A stretch of DNA of 27,135 nucleotides, from the NCBI GenBank assembly GCA_021735285.1, contig JAIPHI010000005.1, positions 1 through 27,135 of the forward strand, in the 5' to 3' direction. The position numbers and the translations under genes are program-made. This document shows positions 7,608-16,267 of the stretch, in pieces. This DNA is from Fidelibacterota bacterium. GTDB lineage: Bacteria > Fidelibacterota > UBA2242 > JAFGTP01. Below the pieces are notes generated by a model. The model did not search any database. It saw nothing but the letters and a program-made list of their open reading frames with translations, and had not been told where the DNA came from. Position 1 is the first letter of the stretch, and every line of letters starts with the position of its first letter.

Positions 7608-9182
7608 ATGAACAGGAAAACATATTTTTTTATAATCATTTTTGTATTTTTCAGTATTGATTGTTTATATCCCCAGATAACCGTTACAGATACTGATCAG
7701 GATTTGGCCATAGAGCGTAAAATACAAAACATTCAGGATTCCTTAGAAACAATTTTTCAACACAATCTGGCTAACAAGCTCGATTCATTAAAAGCCATAT
7801 ATCAAGAAAAACAGACACAAATGCTGGATAAATTCCAGGAAAGAAGCAAGGTAAATTATGAATATACTAAAAATTTAGAAGACAGCCTTAATATACTTAA
7901 AGAAAAGTTGGCTCAATATCAACACAGAAATAGTATTCGCGACTCGACCTTCGAAAAACGCTATTATGAGTATATTGATAGACTTTTAGAATATAAAGAT
8001 AAGAATAGGACTGATTTTCTGGGTTTAAGCTTTGGAGGCCGTGAAATAAATGAATATAAAATTAATATATTGAAGCAATACCTGAACAAATACAGCCCCT
8101 TTGGTAAAAGTGCTTATGTCCGTTATTATCTTACTCAGGTATATAATAATCAAAAAGAGTACGCAAAAGCAGAGTACTCCTTTTTGAAATTTTTATATTT
8201 ATATACTGATTCTCCTGCTTATAACGAGTTAAAACACAGTCTCCTTGAGATAGTTCTTGAACAAAATTATTATCAAGATAGAACAGGGTCTTTGGTTAAA
8301 ATTATGGACAATATGAATCAAGAGGAAAATTTTGAACAGAGATATTTCAATTTTATTAATAAACTGAAAGATTATCCCCATGACGACGTTCAAAAACACT
8401 TTATTCCTGAAGTTGATAATTTCATAATTCGTTTTGGTGACACCCAAAATTCAGCCACATTATTATATAGTTTATATGAATATTATATGGATAACAAAAA
8501 GGTCCAATATGCTTTTCTTACTTTGAGGAAAATCACTGGGTTGTTGCCGAATTATCACGAAGCCGATCTGGCTTTGTTTCAACAGGCAAAAATTCAAGCC
8601 CAGGAGTTTAAAGAGTATAATGAAGCCCTATCTGCTTACAATCGCTTCATTGAAGAAAATCCGGGATCCAAACTGGCGGATGAGGCTTATTTCAGAATTG
8701 CCACTATTTTTGAAGAGTACCTCCAAAAATACGATATGGCTTTTAATAAATATCAAGAGTTCGCTAATAAATACCCCCACTCTGAATATGTTATGCAGGC
8801 CTTGAACAGGATGGCAACTATTGCCGAAGAAAAACTTAATGAACGAGAGGTTGCTATCGATCTGTATTTACAAATTGCCCAGGAACATGCAAACTCTAAA
8901 GCAGGTCATAAATCCAGAGTTCAGGCTGCCAATCTTTATTATAAGGATAAGCAGTACACAAAGGCGATTGATCAGTTCTTAATACTCTATAGACAGGCTC
9001 CATTAGAAAAAGAGTCGATTGACTATGTGTTAAGAGCGGCTGATATTTATGAAAACAAACTCAAAGATATAGATAAAACCATCGATACCCTAACTTACAT
9101 TACAGAAAATTTTCCGGGTACAAAAGCAGCTGAAAAAGCTAAAACAAGGATAGAGAAACTAAGTCAGAGGAATCAAGATTAA
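7608..9182 (+). CDS. Exported coiled-coil and TPR-repeat protein
   Basis: The product has an N-terminal hydrophobic signal (about residues 1-23, ending YPQ), a charged, probably coiled-coil segment (about 30-115), then a long series of TPR-like helical pairs to the end of its 524 residues. The clearest repeats are in the last 200 residues, for example NPGSKLADEAYFRIATIFEE and KYPHSEYVMQALNRMATIAE. This arrangement resembles YbgF/BamD-type periplasmic scaffolds that organise envelope complexes, but no specific partner can be named. AAAGG (7596-7600) lies 7 bases before the ATG. It is first in a plus-strand run with the hydrolase gene only 3 bp behind. Confidence 0.75.
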   Translation: MNRKTYFFIIIFVFFSIDCLYPQITVTDTDQDLAIERKIQNIQDSLETIFQHNLANKLDSLKAIYQEKQTQMLDKFQERSKVNYEYTKNLEDSLNILKEKLAQYQHRNSIRDSTFEKRYYEYIDRLLEYKDKNRTDFLGLSFGGREINEYKINILKQYLNKYSPFGKSAYVRYYLTQVYNNQKEYAKAEYSFLKFLYLYTDSPAYNELKHSLLEIVLEQNYYQDRTGSLVKIMDNMNQEENFEQRYFNFINKLKDYPHDDVQKHFIPEVDNFIIRFGDTQNSATLLYSLYEYYMDNKKVQYAFLTLRKITGLLPNYHEADLALFQQAKIQAQEFKEYNEALSAYNRFIEENPGSKLADEAYFRIATIFEEYLQKYDMAFNKYQEFANKYPHSEYVMQALNRMATIAEEKLNEREVAIDLYLQIAQEHANSKAGHKSRVQAANLYYKDKQYTKAIDQFLILYRQAPLEKESIDYVLRAADIYENKLKDIDKTIDTLTYITENFPGTKAAEKAKTRIEKLSQRNQD

Positions 9183-9185
9183 ATC

Positions 9186-9917
9186 ATGAAGAAATCCTTT
9201 CTCACAATTATAGTTGTATTTATAATCTCACTTACAACCTGTTCTACAAGATACATTCAAGCAGAGCAAAGTAACGAGTTAGTAGTCTTACTCCATGGTA
9301 TAAAAGACAAGCCCTATATGATGTGGAAATTGGAAAAAGGCTTAAAAAATGCTGACTATGCAGTCATCAATTTGCACTATCCTTCTGCAAAAGCTGGTAT
9401 GGACTCCATCTTAAATTTAATTCATGGCCGCTTGGAAGCCCCGCTTAAGCGATATAGGAAAATTAATTTTGTGACTCATAGCCTGGGCGGAATTGTAATG
9501 CGAGCTTATCTAGATAAATATAGCAGACCTAACTTTTCACGCCTGGTAATGATCGCGCCCCCCAATAGAGGTGCGATCATGGCAGAACGTTTTGAGGATT
9601 TTTTCCTGTATCAATGGCTTTACGGTGAAGCCGGTCAAAAATTAGGGAAGGATAGCAGTGATTACTGGCAACAGTTTCCCGAGCCTATAATTCCTTTTGG
9701 AATAATAGCAGGCGGACTTGGTAATAAAAATGGTTTTAATCCTCTAATTCCAGGAGATGATGACGGTACAGTAGGGGTCGAAGAAACTCGCATTCAAGGC
9801 TATGAAGATTTTATTGTTCTACCTGGTTTACACACCTCACTTCTCTGGCAGGATAATACTTTAGAACAAGTTCTGCTTTTTCTCAAAGAAGGGCACTTTA
9901 AAAAAAATAGCAACTAA
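9186..9917 (+). CDS. Exported alpha/beta hydrolase, lipase-like
   Basis: This 243-residue protein has an N-terminal hydrophobic segment with a cysteine at position 19 (SLTTC), so it may be a lipoprotein, although the threonine before the cysteine is atypical for a lipobox. The catalytic triad can be read: nucleophile Ser99 in THSLGG (97-102), an Asp in PGDDDGT (189-195) and His216 in GLHTSLL. VVLLHGI at 33-39 is the oxyanion-hole strand. It fits the PGAP1/DUF676-like esterase-lipase branch, acting on an ester in the envelope; the substrate is unknown. It starts 3 bp after the TPR gene and ends 10 bp before the methyltransferase gene, so co-transcription is likely. Confidence 0.8.
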   Translation: MKKSFLTIIVVFIISLTTCSTRYIQAEQSNELVVLLHGIKDKPYMMWKLEKGLKNADYAVINLHYPSAKAGMDSILNLIHGRLEAPLKRYRKINFVTHSLGGIVMRAYLDKYSRPNFSRLVMIAPPNRGAIMAERFEDFFLYQWLYGEAGQKLGKDSSDYWQQFPEPIIPFGIIAGGLGNKNGFNPLIPGDDDGTVGVEETRIQGYEDFIVLPGLHTSLLWQDNTLEQVLLFLKEGHFKKNSN

Positions 9918-9927
9918 TCTTAAAAAT

Positions 9928-10719
9928 ATGGAAACGAAAAAATTATCAAAAAGAAAAAAAGCATTTATTCGCTCTTTACATCAAAAAAAGATGCGTTATA
10001 AAAGAAATAGTTTTTTAATAGAAGGCCTCAAAACAACTCAAGCGGCACTGGGGGCAGATCATAAAATCAGCACTATATATTTTTCAGGTAAAGCTAAAAC
10101 CGAACATCTTGACCGGATCCTTAAACAGGCCAAAGAGAAAAGAATTAGCGTGCAAAAAATTACAGATTCGGATATTAATGAGGTAAGCACCCTGGTGAAT
10201 CCCGATGGTATGCTGGCCATTGGAAAAATAGAACACCGCAATCAAAGCGCTCTCATCCGAACAGCCGGTCCGAATCTCTTTCTTTATAGAATCAATGATC
10301 CCGGCAATCTGGGAACTATAATGCGGACTGCAGCCTGGTTTGATTTACAAAACATTATGCTCTCCAAAGGCTCGGTCGATCCCTATAATCCAAAAGTAGT
10401 CCGGGCTTCAATGGGCGGTCTTTTTCATCTGGATATTGTCAGAAATGTTGATTTTGAAAAGATGAGTAAGATAGTTAAATCCAACAATCTAAAAATAATA
10501 TCCGCCGACATGAGTGGTAAAAATATTACCGGAAAACAAGAATTACCCGCCAATTTTGTGCTTTGTATGGGGAGTGAATCCCATGGTTTACCTGATGATA
10601 TTATAGAACAGTCTGATTTGATTTTATCAATTCCGAAATTAGGGACAGGTGAATCTCTAAACCTGGCTGTTTCCACTGGGATAATTATGAAAGACTTAGT
10701 ACTTTCTAGTCGAGTTTAA
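9928..10719 (+). CDS. TrmH/SpoU-family RNA 2'-O-methyltransferase
   Basis: A SPOUT methyltransferase that transfers methyl from S-adenosylmethionine to a ribose 2'-OH of rRNA or tRNA. All three trefoil-knot motifs are intact: NDPGNLGTIMRTA (123-135) with the catalytic Arg, VLCMGSESHGLP (211-222) and SLNLAVSTGI (243-252). The N-terminal ~100 residues form the usual L30e-like substrate-binding domain (FLIEGLKTTQAAL at 29-41), as in RlmB and TsnR-like enzymes. The total of 263 residues is typical. The RNA target cannot be told from sequence. No strong SD precedes the ATG, so translation may be coupled to the hydrolase gene 10 bp upstream. Confidence 0.9.
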   Translation: METKKLSKRKKAFIRSLHQKKMRYKRNSFLIEGLKTTQAALGADHKISTIYFSGKAKTEHLDRILKQAKEKRISVQKITDSDINEVSTLVNPDGMLAIGKIEHRNQSALIRTAGPNLFLYRINDPGNLGTIMRTAAWFDLQNIMLSKGSVDPYNPKVVRASMGGLFHLDIVRNVDFEKMSKIVKSNNLKIISADMSGKNITGKQELPANFVLCMGSESHGLPDDIIEQSDLILSIPKLGTGESLNLAVSTGIIMKDLVLSSRV

Positions 10720-10729
10720 GGAATTTTCA

Positions 10730-11305
10730 ATGTCTAAATTATTTCGAGATTTTATAACTATAATTATTATGTTATTTTTAAATAGATTAGCATTTGCTAG
10801 TGATACTGTAAATACTTCTGCTTCTATTACAAGACCTAGAAGAGCACCTACTTTCTATACCACAACGCTGGCAGGTAAATCTTTCTTTTTAAGCAAAAAA
10901 GTTGGGCCGGAAGTTGATAAAGTGGATAGAAAGCCGCTTGTTCTGATTTTTTTTACTACGAGTTGCATCCCTTGTCGGGTAGAAATACCAATCATGATGG
11001 AACTTAGTGATAGTTTTCCTGATATCAATTTTTATTTAGTCAACATGGGAGAAGATGCAGGTAAAGTCAAAAAATTTATTAAGGAAATGAATTACACATT
11101 CCCGGTTTTAATGGATCCCTACGGTATGGTCAGTTCAAAACGTTATGAGATTAGCAGTGCTCCCGCTTTGGTAATTATTTCCGGTGATGGTCATTTACTT
11201 TATAAAAAAACAGGTTTGGCAAAAAATCCTAAAAACCATTACAATTCCCTATTCCAAAATATTTTTAGTTCACAGGGTAATTCAGGAGTAAAACATAATG
11301 AATGA
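10730..11305 (+). CDS. TlpA-like exported thioredoxin-fold protein
   Basis: A 191-residue thiol-disulfide protein with a signal sequence (about 1-24, ending AFAS), the thioredoxin-fold active site TTSCIPC (Cys79 and Cys82) and SAPALV around residues 143-148 supplying the cis-proline loop. It resembles TlpA/ResA, which reduce cytochrome c apoproteins or periplasmic disulfides, rather than DsbA because it lacks the helical insertion. AAGGAA overlaps the stop of the preceding gene and stands 6 bases before the ATG. Its last eight bases overlap the start of the CPBP gene (ATGAATGA), which argues for coupled translation. The electron donor is not in the window. Confidence 0.85.
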   Translation: MSKLFRDFITIIIMLFLNRLAFASDTVNTSASITRPRRAPTFYTTTLAGKSFFLSKKVGPEVDKVDRKPLVLIFFTTSCIPCRVEIPIMMELSDSFPDINFYLVNMGEDAGKVKKFIKEMNYTFPVLMDPYGMVSSKRYEISSAPALVIISGDGHLLYKKTGLAKNPKNHYNSLFQNIFSSQGNSGVKHNE

Positions 11306-12134
11306 CATACTCCCGACTCTTAAGAAAAGTGTGGTGTTGATTATAGCTGGATTTGGAGTCGGTATTTTACTGGCTCTATTATATTCTCTGGGATCAATTT
11401 TGTACAATTCCAGCACCAATCTTTCTATCAGCCAGTTACGGATTTCCTTATTGATTGGAGAATTAATGCTTCCCTTCCCGATCTTGCTATGGGCTTATAG
11501 AAACAAACTGGACATGCAAAGCATATTTAGATTAAACCCTGTTAGGAAAGAACTTATTCTTCCGGTTTTAATTAGTGGTCTTTGCTTAGTTATTTTAATT
11601 GATGAGCTAGATCGAATATTAGCTCATTTTGTTTCCATGCCAGATAATTTCCAGGAAATACAAGCATTAATGGAAATAGACAGTATCACTTCCGGAATCA
11701 TCATTATTGGCATTATCGTAGTTTTAGGACCTTTTATTGAGGAAATCGTATTTAGAGGCTTTTTTCAGAGGGTTCTTGAACAGAGATTATCGAATGTGAC
11801 CCATGCAGTTCTGATTTCAGCTTTTACTTTTGCGGTTTTACATTTTAATCCCTGGTGGCTGATCCAGATCTATATTTTAGGTTTTGTCATGGCCTTTTTT
11901 GCATATCGAACCGGTTCTATTGTTCTACCCTTAATTGTACATGCTCTTAATAATGGAATTTCCGTAATAGCCTCACAATTTGATGGTCAGAACTTACCGG
12001 GCTATCTATGGCATGGCCATGTCAATCCGCTCATCATTATTTTGTCTGTTTATTTTACCTATTGGAGTATCAAAAAACTTATCAGATTAACGGGTAGTAA
12101 GAGTCATAATCAACATAATTCGGATTGGGCTTAA
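11298..12134 (+). CDS. CPBP-family intramembrane protease (CAAX/Abi)
   Basis: A multi-pass membrane protein of 278 residues with the metalloprotease motifs of the CPBP family: EEIVFRG (148-154) giving the paired glutamates and arginine, His182 in LHFNPWW, and HALNNG at 215-220. These residues form the active site of Rce1-type proteases, which cleave within the membrane; many bacterial members act in bacteriocin self-immunity or protein maturation, but the substrate here is unknown. It overlaps the TlpA-like gene by 8 bases and is the last of the plus-strand run that starts at 7608; mgtE follows after 95 bp. Confidence 0.87.
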   Translation: MNDILPTLKKSVVLIIAGFGVGILLALLYSLGSILYNSSTNLSISQLRISLLIGELMLPFPILLWAYRNKLDMQSIFRLNPVRKELILPVLISGLCLVILIDELDRILAHFVSMPDNFQEIQALMEIDSITSGIIIIGIIVVLGPFIEEIVFRGFFQRVLEQRLSNVTHAVLISAFTFAVLHFNPWWLIQIYILGFVMAFFAYRTGSIVLPLIVHALNNGISVIASQFDGQNLPGYLWHGHVNPLIIILSVYFTYWSIKKLIRLTGSKSHNQHNSDWA

Positions 12135-12229
12135 TTGTCTGCATGATATACAAATATAATTATCTTTAATTCGATTCTTCAAATCATTAACTTAAATACC
12201 GTTATTTATATTAGGTTGAGGGGTATCTT

Positions 12230-13582
12230 ATGATGGATAGAGAATTTATTGTTTTATTGAGTTCATTTCGGCGTTTATTACGACGTAATGCTAACAATGC
12301 AGTCAAGAAAATGATCAAAAAGACCCACCCTGCCGATCTAGCAAAAATTTTCAGGTCTTTTACCGATCATGAAAGACGAGCAATTTTTGATCTGATCCAG
12401 GATGTTCATTATAAAGCGGAATTAATTGCTGAATTAGATAGTGACATATTCCATGAACTGCTAGTCAACTTTAAAACCGAAAAAATTAAGGAGCTCATAG
12501 TAGAATTACCCGGGGATGATCAGGCTGATGTACTTGATAGATTGCCGGATGAAATCGAGCAGGATGTTATTGAACTAATGAATTCTAAAGAGTCTCGTGA
12601 AATAGATGAACTCCTAAAATACTCTCCCGAATCCGCCGGTGGGCTAATGGTTACCCTGCCTTTTAAAATGCATGAAGATAGTACAGTCAAAGAAGCCATA
12701 GAGACAGTTCAGGCGCAAGAAGATATGGAACTCGTTTTTTATATTTACATTGTAGATCAAGATAACCGTTTGACCGGCGTTCTATCCCTTCGAGAATTAT
12801 TATCAGCCAGTCCGGAAGATAAATTAAAAAAAATCATGCGGACAGATTTAATCACGGTGGATCCAACTACAGATCAAGAGGTAGTGGCTCGCATAGTAAG
12901 CCGCTATGACTTTATGGCTATCCCTGTAGTCGATGATAAGGACCATTTGCTGGGCATAATTACAGTTGATGATATTATTGACGTTATTAGAGAAGAGGCT
13001 ACTGAAGATTTCCTGCAGATGGTAGGTGCTGGCCGGGACCGCGAAATATTATTCAAAAGTACATTTGAAGAGGCAAAATTGCGTTTCCCCTGGTTATTTG
13101 CTACCTGGATTGGTGGTGTAGTCGCCTCCGGGATTGTAAATTCTTTTGGAGACCTGCTCAAACAGGTAGTCGCCCTGGCCGCATTTATGCCCATTATTGC
13201 TGGTATGGGTGGCAATATTGGTACTCAATCAGCCACTATAGTAATCCGGGGCCTGACTACCGGACGGGTAGATCTACGGGAAATCGGTAAAGTGATCTTT
13301 AAAGAAATCAGAGTCGGCCTGACCCTGGGTTTTGCTTATGGTCTCGGTCTTGCGATTCTGGTCCAAATTCTCTATCCTTCCGCAGGAATTATGGTTGGCA
13401 TTGTGGTAGGCCTGGGTATTGGTTCAGTTATGCTCTTAGCCGCATTTATGGGAACCATAGCGCCACTTTTATTAGATAAATTCAAAACAGACCCCGCTGT
13501 TGCTACCGGTCCCTTTGTAACAACCTCCATCGATATTCTGGGCATGCTGATCTACTTCTCAATTGCCACGGCTCTCTTATGA
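12230..13582 (+). CDS. mgtE: MgtE-family Mg2+ channel/transporter
   Basis: A 450-residue MgtE with its full layout: N-terminal helical MgtE_N domain (about 1-135), two CBS domains (about 140-195 and 200-258) that sense cytoplasmic Mg2+, a connecting helix and five membrane helices (about 285-450). The pore signature PIIAGMGGNIGTQSA is at 321-335, and TSIDILGML (432-440) holds the conserved pore aspartate. The length matches the characterised Thermus protein. GAGGGG is 6 bases before the ATG. It is 95 bp from the preceding gene; no Mg2+ riboswitch could fit in that space. A hairpin terminator follows directly. Confidence 0.95.
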   Translation: MMDREFIVLLSSFRRLLRRNANNAVKKMIKKTHPADLAKIFRSFTDHERRAIFDLIQDVHYKAELIAELDSDIFHELLVNFKTEKIKELIVELPGDDQADVLDRLPDEIEQDVIELMNSKESREIDELLKYSPESAGGLMVTLPFKMHEDSTVKEAIETVQAQEDMELVFYIYIVDQDNRLTGVLSLRELLSASPEDKLKKIMRTDLITVDPTTDQEVVARIVSRYDFMAIPVVDDKDHLLGIITVDDIIDVIREEATEDFLQMVGAGRDREILFKSTFEEAKLRFPWLFATWIGGVVASGIVNSFGDLLKQVVALAAFMPIIAGMGGNIGTQSATIVIRGLTTGRVDLREIGKVIFKEIRVGLTLGFAYGLGLAILVQILYPSAGIMVGIVVGLGIGSVMLLAAFMGTIAPLLLDKFKTDPAVATGPFVTTSIDILGMLIYFSIATALL

Positions 13583-13594
13583 TAATTATAAAAT

Positions 13595-13619
13595 AAAACA
13601 CCGGCTCAATGTGTTTTTT
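13595..13619 (+). terminator. Rho-independent terminator of mgtE
   Basis: AAAACAC (13595-13601) pairs with GTGTTTT (13611-13617) around a nine-base loop and is followed by more T residues. It starts 13 bases after the mgtE stop codon. Confidence 0.65.
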
Positions 13620-13647
13620 GAATGCAACTCCTCGTCATATTATAAAG

Positions 13648-13813
13648 TCTATAGCGATTTGCAAAAGTTTTGTCTGATGGAGCATAACTATTCTTAGTTG
13701 TGGGTTTTCCTGAAGCCATCAATAGTCTAAAAGGAAAAATAGATTTAGATAGTATTTGTTAATAAATTATATCTACCCTTGTATAAGACAACTTATTTGA
13801 AAATCGCTATAAG
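13648..13813. mobile_element. MITE-like element with ~31-bp terminal inverted repeats
   Basis: The left end (13648-13678, containing TATAGCGATTTGCAAA) and the right end (13783-13813) read on the opposite strand (containing TATAGCGATTTTCAAATAAG) match at 22-23 of 31 positions without gaps, with an 11-base identical core TATAGCGATTT and an identical TTGTCT further in. The ~104 bases between have no ORF. A short non-coding sequence with such ends between two convergent genes looks like a miniature transposable element moved by a transposase elsewhere. A clear target-site duplication was not found, and the parent family was not identified. Confidence 0.5.
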
Positions 13814-13838
13814 GCCCAAATAATTTTTATACCAAGCA

Positions 13839-16169
13839 CTAGTGTGACACAACCAACTTTATTTTGGCCATGAGAAAAATAAGCAAATACATACTCAAGC
13901 CAATAAAGAATACAGCTGTAAATCCAAAAAGCATAGAAAAAACTACAGCCAGAATTGAACCAAGAACTGACATGATCCCATTAACTCCATACATCCAGGG
14001 AATATATTTTTTCATTTTAAATTTTTGTAATATTTTAATAGTAGAGGGGAAGGGGATGCCAAAAAGAAAACCAAGAGGAAGCAACATAATAAAACTAACA
14101 ATCCCACGGATGAATTGACCATAAACCAATAGTTTGTCTAATAAATAGGGCAAAAACAGAAATGTAAAACTACCAGCGACAATTATCCAGAAGCTAACAC
14201 CTTTCAACCGTTTTTGTAAACTATTCGGATATAGCCGCTTGCCGAAAAAGCTACCAAACCCCATCCCTATTAATAAAGATGCCAACAAAATAGAAAGCGA
14301 AATTGTTGGTGACCCCAGATATAAAACTAGTTTCTGAAACAATGAAACTTCTAGAATCATAAAGCCTACGCCAAGACAGATAAAAATTGCTAGAGGAAAG
14401 AGCAGAAGAGCAAACCTCTTTTTCTGAATACTTTTTTTAATGGCAAAATAGGGGCCGCCAATCACAAGTAAACTGAATAAAAAGACCCCTGCTAAAAGCT
14501 GCAAATAGTCATCTGGCACACCTTTTTTGATTTTGTAAAAATAGGGGCTATCATCATAAACCGGGCTGATATCGTATTGATTGCGCTCAATATATTTTTG
14601 AATTGCATTCGGGCTCTGTTTGATCTGCCTTAATAAACTATTTTCCCTATTATTTTCATTCTCTTCCCAATGATAGGGGAGATAGGTGACCGCTGGTAAA
14701 TTCTCAGACAGTTTACTTATAACATCTTTAACATGAGCAATTTCTGCTTTTGAAAAAGCTTTCTTCTTGATCACAATTGTCGGAGAATAATCCTGACCTA
14801 TAATAAGAAAATGTTCTAGAGCAGCCTGCTTTCCTATCCCCCGGTTCTCAAAAGCCTTTAACGATGTAATGATCAACCGAAGCAGTTCCCATCTGTTATG
14901 AACTGTTAATATTAGACGCCCTTCAGAGGTTAAAATCTCTAAATAATCTTGCAAAGCTTCAACCGTAAGCAGGTAATTTTCATTGGCTGCAAAATTATCT
15001 ATACTCTGAAGCTGTTCGGTAGAAGGGAGCGCCATGACCACAAGATCATATTTTTGCTCTGTTTGTTTTATATAATGACGTCCTTCCTTGATTTCAATTT
15101 GCACATTAGGGGTATTTGTATATATACCGCCGTTAAAATAGCTATAGTCCTCCACAATATTAACAAAATCCGGGTTAATTTCGATCCCTTTGATGTTTTT
15201 TACCCCACTGAATAATCCGGCCAAGATATCATGGCCACCACCTGGCCCAATGGAGAGCATATTATCCTTTTCATGATTTTGCAGGAGTAAGAGGGGAATG
15301 GTAGTAGAACTACGTATAACAATATTATATAGTAGGGGCGAAGGATTATTGACATTGCCATTAAAACGAAACATTCTAGTCCCAGCCGCTCCATCAATAA
15401 ATAGATGTTTGACAATATTTTGATTGCTATGTTCTACCAGATCGGAACGACCATAGATACTCCAGCGGCTATCAACAATTTCTGATTCGATTTGAGGGTC
15501 GTTATAAACATGGTGAAAGTCTTTTTCGGGAAAATTTCCTATAGGAATCTGGCCAACAAAATTAGTTTCACCATTTACAAGAAGAAGTCCGGCAAGAATA
15601 AGCGGGACCAGATATAAAGCATATATTTTTTTGCTGTTCGTTAAATTTAATGTAAAGTTAAGAATGACAATTGTTACTACCAGGGTTATAAAAAAAATAG
15701 CATTAGGCGCATTAAATATTTTAAATAAGGCGATAGAGCCTAAAGCCCCCAGGGCGGCTCCCGCTAAATCAGATGCATATAATTTAAAACTCTGGGCTGC
15801 ATAATTTTTAAAGATCAGAGCATAGACAATACCGGAAAAGAAAAATGGCAGAAAAAGTAAAAAGAAGTAGATAAATGAATTGGTTAGAGAGAAGAGGATC
15901 GTACTTAAAATAAAAATAACAAAAGTAATTCCAATAATAATCGTAAATATTAATAAAAGGCGGTTAATTTCGACAATATTATCCGCTTTCACCCGATAAT
16001 AAGAATATATCCCTCCGCTACCTAACCCGAGTATGGCTAAGGAAAGAATTATAAAGGCGTAGTTGTTAACAAAAATAACAGAGGAAATGCGAGTGGATAA
16101 AATTTCAAAACAAATAGTAGCGGCAGAAATAAGTAAGAGATTCAAATAAATTAGATTATTGTTCTTCAT
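13839..16169 (-). CDS. Membrane-embedded spermidine-synthase-like protein
   Basis: A 776-residue fusion: six or so membrane helices (about 1-200), a soluble Rossmann-like domain of the spermidine synthase/SAM-methyltransferase fold (about 235-545), then another set of membrane helices (about 555-776). The nucleotide-binding loop is LSIGPGGGHD (305-314), followed by GIEINPDF (329-336). The segment ILEVSLFQKLVLYLGSP (605-621) is typical of the C-terminal membrane part of this family. The N-terminal residues FEILSTRI (21-28) are also conserved in it. Family members are annotated as spermidine synthases, but the aminopropyl-transfer activity is not established for membrane forms, so substrate and reaction are open. 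The gene is convergent with mgtE and 98 bp downstream of the prolyl isomerase gene. Confidence 0.8.
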   Translation of the reverse strand: MKNNNLIYLNLLLISAATICFEILSTRISSVIFVNNYAFIILSLAILGLGSGGIYSYYRVKADNIVEINRLLLIFTIIIGITFVIFILSTILFSLTNSFIYFFLLFLPFFFSGIVYALIFKNYAAQSFKLYASDLAGAALGALGSIALFKIFNAPNAIFFITLVVTIVILNFTLNLTNSKKIYALYLVPLILAGLLLVNGETNFVGQIPIGNFPEKDFHHVYNDPQIESEIVDSRWSIYGRSDLVEHSNQNIVKHLFIDGAAGTRMFRFNGNVNNPSPLLYNIVIRSSTTIPLLLLQNHEKDNMLSIGPGGGHDILAGLFSGVKNIKGIEINPDFVNIVEDYSYFNGGIYTNTPNVQIEIKEGRHYIKQTEQKYDLVVMALPSTEQLQSIDNFAANENYLLTVEALQDYLEILTSEGRLILTVHNRWELLRLIITSLKAFENRGIGKQAALEHFLIIGQDYSPTIVIKKKAFSKAEIAHVKDVISKLSENLPAVTYLPYHWEENENNRENSLLRQIKQSPNAIQKYIERNQYDISPVYDDSPYFYKIKKGVPDDYLQLLAGVFLFSLLVIGGPYFAIKKSIQKKRFALLLFPLAIFICLGVGFMILEVSLFQKLVLYLGSPTISLSILLASLLIGMGFGSFFGKRLYPNSLQKRLKGVSFWIIVAGSFTFLFLPYLLDKLLVYGQFIRGIVSFIMLLPLGFLFGIPFPSTIKILQKFKMKKYIPWMYGVNGIMSVLGSILAVVFSMLFGFTAVFFIGLSMYLLIFLMAKIKLVVSH

Positions 16170-16267
16170 TCTGAATATGTTTTTTTATATTGATTAACAT
16201 CGATTAAGCAAAGCAATATCTAAACAAATTGTTACAATAACAGATTTTGTTATAGCATACTATAATT

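Noticed and set aside
12135..12229. Possible Mg2+ riboswitch ahead of mgtE
   Set aside because: Only 95 bp between genes and no recognisable M-box helices.
16237..16253. Small hairpin ATAACA/TGTTAT after the prolyl isomerase gene
   Set aside because: Six AT-rich pairs without a clear T-tract; too weak for a terminator.
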